Below are positions 60,401-64,000 of a stretch of 64,000 nucleotides of DNA, piece by piece. A program made the position numbers and the translations under genes. Origin of the DNA: Struthidea cinerea (taxonomy: Eukaryota; Chordata; Aves; Passeriformes; Corcoracidae); the NCBI GenBank assembly GCA_013397865.1, contig VZTI01003110.1:65220-129219 (forward strand), written 5' to 3'. Within the stretch, counting starts at the first letter, position 1. Each line of letters begins with the position of its first letter. The notes under the pieces are model-generated. The model searched no databases. It saw only the letters and a program-made list of their open reading frames with translations, and was not told where the DNA came from.

Positions 60401-62084
60401 TCATGGCGTAAGAGCCAAACATTAGTAGTCACTAGGTGAGTGTTGATAGCATAGCGTGGTGAAGCTGCTGTTTGACTTCTTCCTTGCTGGATCTTTGCTC
60501 TGAGGTGTGCCATTTATTGGATGTAGCCTATATGAAGAACTTCTGTGGAGCACCTCTCTGTCCTGTTTTCATGATTCTGCTGGGGGCATGACGAAGCACT
60601 TCTGAAGGGGGAAGCTCTCTCTTTAGTATGGGTAGCTCTGGCATAGTGCTGTATGTACTGCCAAGTGCCTTCTGGGGATGGGGAGTCTGTTTTGTTTTTA
60701 TTTCTTTCACCCAGAATACCAGCACAGAGGTTGATCCAACTCATTTGGCTCCACCAGCCTAATCTGGACTGAGAAATCTTAGCTGGGGCTGTGTCTATGC
60801 AGAGCTGCAGGTAGAGTCAATCTCTTTGCTTGCAGCAAGGTGTTCCTGATCATTGTGGTATATTTGGCTGTTTCCTCTCCTGCTAACTGACCCAGCAAAG
60901 CTGGACTTGCTTAACCCATAGGACACTTTGAGCCACGCATTTTCTTTGTAGTTTGTGTCAGCAGAGGCTTATGGTAAGGATGCTTCCAGTAAGTTCTAGA
61001 GGAGGAATTATTTATTTTTGTAATTTCTGGCATTTTCCAGATGTATACAGTTTCCCCTAGTGGTATGAAAGATACCATGTGATTTGGTTTATTTTGATCC
61101 AGCAGTTCTTTCCAAGGCAGACCTCACAATTAAGCTTTTAATTGGAAGTGGACTTGCACAAGAGCTTCAGAATGTAGGGTGCAGTATATAAAAATGCTTG
61201 AATGTCTTACTAGGGAGACAAGAGCTGCTGTGAAGGTAATGTAATGATTCCTTAGCAATATTTGGCTTGGCTGTTGTTGCTTTCGGTTTTCCTTTGCTGC
61301 TTAATAGTTTACCATGGAGATGAGATACTTTCCAAACCATCAGCCTCAGCCCCTTGGGCTGACAGAGGTTAGCATGGTATTAGGAGTGTCCTGGGTAGCT
61401 AAGCCATTTCCTGTGCAGTATATATATGTAGTGTATATACTAAGGTGCATATAGAAAGAAGGCAGTTCAGTATGTTATATTATATTGCCTTATAACTTGT
61501 GCATGTACAAAAGGTCAACTTCTAGAATTCAGGTCCTCCTCATAGATAGTTACAGCTTTTTGGAAACAGTGCCTCACTTTGATGTTTGTATTATAAACAC
61601 CAAAATGTATAGGACACTACTGCTCACCATGAGACAACTCTTAATTCTTTCATGGATTAGCTAGAGTGTAATTAGTTTTTCAAAGATCAGATCAATAAAT
61701 AGAGCACGTTGATTTATAAAAATGTCATGCATGCACATTTTCTGATTTCTCTCTGATTTTCATGGTACAAACTCCAAGAACTGTGATAATGCTTAGTACT
61801 GCAACTCCAAGTTAGGGGGTGCTGCCTCGTGTTTGAAGCAGTGGGAGTAGGTTCTTTGTTTTATTTTTTCTTTCCCCAGCTACGTATCAGACATAGAAAG
61901 TGGGAAAGTGTCCCATTCTGATGCGAGACATGTAGTTTCCTTGGTTTGAGAAACAAGGGCTGGACAATGTCATGACAATGATGAACATTTGCTACGCTTA
62001 AGGACCAGGGCTTAGCAACGTTTGGAGTACTAAAAAGCTGTAAGTGCTAACGTCAGCACTTCCACTGCATTTTTCATTTGAGGA

Positions 62085-62240
62085 TCTCTCTATTCTTAAT
62101 GAATTTTCAGTGTGTCTCTGTGAGGCTGGTATTATTAGTGTCATTTTGCAGACAAGTAGATAAAATAAAATGCTTGTATAAGCACATTCAGCAAGCCAGG
62201 AAAAGCAGGAATAAAAAATCAGGAATACTAATGTTTCAAC
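62085..62240 (+). mobile_element. MIR-like SINE relic
   Basis: CTGTGAGGCTGGTATTATTA, GTGTCATTTTGCAGACAAGT, then AAGCACATTCAGCAAGCCAG and a tail near 62200-62240 follow the MIR consensus order (ccctgtgaggtaggtattatt...cattttacagatg...cacacagc). Confidence 0.7.
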
Positions 62241-63468
62241 CTGGTTTTGAGCTACTATCTTGTACTTTTTTGCCAGAAAAGTAAGATATGAATTTTGGTA
62301 GCTTTCCTGCCCCCATCCCCCTCTTTTTTTTTTTTCCCATTGGGTTAGGCTGCATAAAAGTGAGACATTATTATGCAGCATATCTAAGTGTGCATGTGAT
62401 ACTTGAAAAAATGGTAATCAGATAAGTTGCCAGGCAACAGTACCCTGCCTTCAGTTACCAAAAAGCCACTGAGTGTGCTTTCATGATGTAACATGTGTTC
62501 TGTACTTCTTCATAAAGAAAGTGTAGGTGGCATTTTGTAAGAGTTGCTCCTTTTTAACTCATCTCCTGCTTAATCTGCCGTATTATGAGGTCAGATTTGA
62601 CCCCAGTTTTAGAGAAAAGTATTCACAGAACCGGAAATCAACAACAACAACCTTAGATGAGCTCTCAAAGATAATGAACGGTATGTGAGTATATATGAGT
62701 AAATAACCATTCCCTGCGATGGGTCTGTGAGTGTTTGATGGTTCAGCAGCTTACAACAAATAGTTCAGAGCTCATCCTTGGGACCATGAAAATTAAGAAA
62801 ATGGGTGAGAGATTTATGTTAAAAGGTAGATGACAGGAATACATGGCAAGCTGTGAGAAGTATTAAAATACTCACAGTGGGCCATTGGCCCAAAAATGTT
62901 GAGAGCCATGTTAATTAATGAAAATATGAATGTAAATCCAGCTGGTTCATTTTCATTGCCTTAGCAGAAGCAGAATGGAAGGAACATAAGCAGGGATGAG
63001 TGTACACAGAGGAAAAAGGGGTAGTCTAATAATGTAAGACAGCGTGAGGGAATTCGATTGTGTGTTTGTTTGAAACCTAAGTTTAATTTTTTTTTTTAAA
63101 GATATTGCAAGATAACAACAGCAAAAAATAAAGACTCTTGGAAGTTATTCTAAATGCATTTTTGCTTTTGGCAATAAATAGCTGCAAAAGCATTTGCAGA
63201 GACTGTAGCTGTGTGGGGATGCAGGCATCTGCCCAAGCCTGTTCAGCTGTTGGGTGGTGGCATGGCTTTTAGAAGAAATCTGAAACTCCAGAGGTCTAAT
63301 GTGCTCCTCAGGGCTTTGACAGAAGTTTTCAGTACAGATGGGGGACCCACCTGGATATATCTGGGTAAGGATGCACATAACCCTGAAATCTCTTGTTTTC
63401 CTTGGGTTGCACGTTGTTGCTTTACGCTTTACAGAGTTGGTTTTCTAATTATTTTGTTGTTGTTCCAG

Positions 63469-63621
63469 AAGGAACAAAAGGCATTTGCATTTCAGGATGT
63501 GGGGGACTGTCCTACATATCCCTCTGCAGTGTTTCGGTCCAGTGTAGGAACAGGTTCAAAAGTCCTCATCAAGAGGCATGATGGGACGTCAGTTGAAAGG
63601 GAAATCTGCATCATCCTCTGT
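63469..63621 (+). other. Exon-like open segment of unknown identity
   Basis: A 153-base segment flanked by a good acceptor (TTTTGTTGTTGTTCCAG) and a consensus donor (GTAAGT). It is open in a frame that starts and ends in phase 0, giving 51 codons that begin KEQKAFAFQDVGDC. I recognise no protein family in it. It may be an untranslated exon of a plus-strand transcript, a lncRNA exon, or chance. Confidence 0.25.
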
Positions 63622-64000
63622 GTAAGTCCTGCCAAAACAGGGGGAGTTTTTAAGAAGACACATGCTCACTTTCTGTTTCCAAATTGGGCACTTTCTTCCC
63701 AGGAGAATCCCAGATAAGTCACGGAGCAATGTTGTGACTTCGTTTTTCTGTTGCACAACTTAACACCGGGTAGTTGCATGGACCTGAGCTTTCTTTGTAG
63801 AGAACTGCAGAAATAATGAAGACATGTAAATACTAAAATAGACAGTAGAAGGAACACACAACTAACCACTTTCCAGTTAGGAATTTGCTTTCCTTTGTTT
63901 TTGGTTTTCTTTGTATTCTCATTTGATGAACAGTACTGCTAGATTATGCTCATATGCAGTCCCCAACCTGCTGACACCAGGAATGTTGTTGTCTGTGTCA

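Larger units (their letters stand above)
56334..64000. other. Intron-like or intergenic tail of the window
   Basis: No known coding exon is found on either strand. If the island at 55.4 kb is the TMEM229B promoter, this would be its first intron. It holds MIR-like relics at 57300-57425 and 62085-62240, a T tract near 62323-62336 and one exon-like open segment at 63469-63621. Confidence 0.45.

Noticed and set aside
56334..64000. TMEM229B coding sequence
   Set aside because: Looked for because of mammalian synteny, but no frame matches its multi-pass membrane protein; only its promoter is inferred here.
1..64000. Prokaryotic-type systems, CRISPR arrays, tRNA genes
   Set aside because: The window is vertebrate nuclear DNA; no repeat-spacer arrays or cloverleaf box A/box B signals were recognised by eye.

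Overview
This is a vertebrate genomic window, almost certainly from a bird. It is intron-rich and repeat-poor, its interspersed repeats are CR1-type LINE fragments plus a few eroded MIR-like SINE relics, and two GC-rich islands are interrupted by assembly gaps (runs of N), a typical weakness of avian assemblies. I see no bacterial, phage or CRISPR features and no convincing tRNA or rRNA gene.

One protein-coding gene can be reconstructed with confidence: PLEKHH1 (pleckstrin homology, MyTH4 and FERM domain-containing H1, a MAX-1 family protein) on the minus strand. Fifteen coding exons lie between about 26.65 kb (start codon) and 98 (left part of the window). All have matching GT/AG splice sites and compatible phases, and they join into one open frame of 865 codons. 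In order they encode an N-terminal coiled coil, a long low-complexity Ser/Thr-rich linker with conserved short motifs, the whole first PH domain and most of the second PH domain. The rest of PH2 and the MyTH4 and FERM domains must lie left of base 1. A non-coding first exon probably sits at the GC-rich island at 31.6-32.8 kb, where a strong minus-strand donor is visible at 31823, but a 515-base gap hides part of the island.

From about 32.8 kb to 53.8 kb I find no gene; the DNA looks intergenic. It contains a small CpG-rich patch at 40.5 kb with a CTCF-like motif and an old, decayed CR1/L3-type LINE at 47.1-48.8 kb. At 53.9-54.2 kb and especially 55.2-55.5 kb the sequence becomes CpG-rich again, with GC boxes, running into an 862-base gap. 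In mammals the divergent neighbour of PLEKHH1 is TMEM229B, so this second island is plausibly the promoter of the bird TMEM229B gene reading to the right. None of its coding sequence is visible before base 64000, so that is inference. The last 7.6 kb is intron-like or intergenic and holds two MIR-like relics and one unexplained exon-like open segment at 63.47-63.62 kb.

I did not find a new biological system here. The items most worth a second look are the exon-like segment at 63.5 kb, the CTCF-like site in the CpG patch at 40.6 kb, a MyTH4-like motif in the intron between exons 8 and 9, and the two promoter islands lost in gaps.
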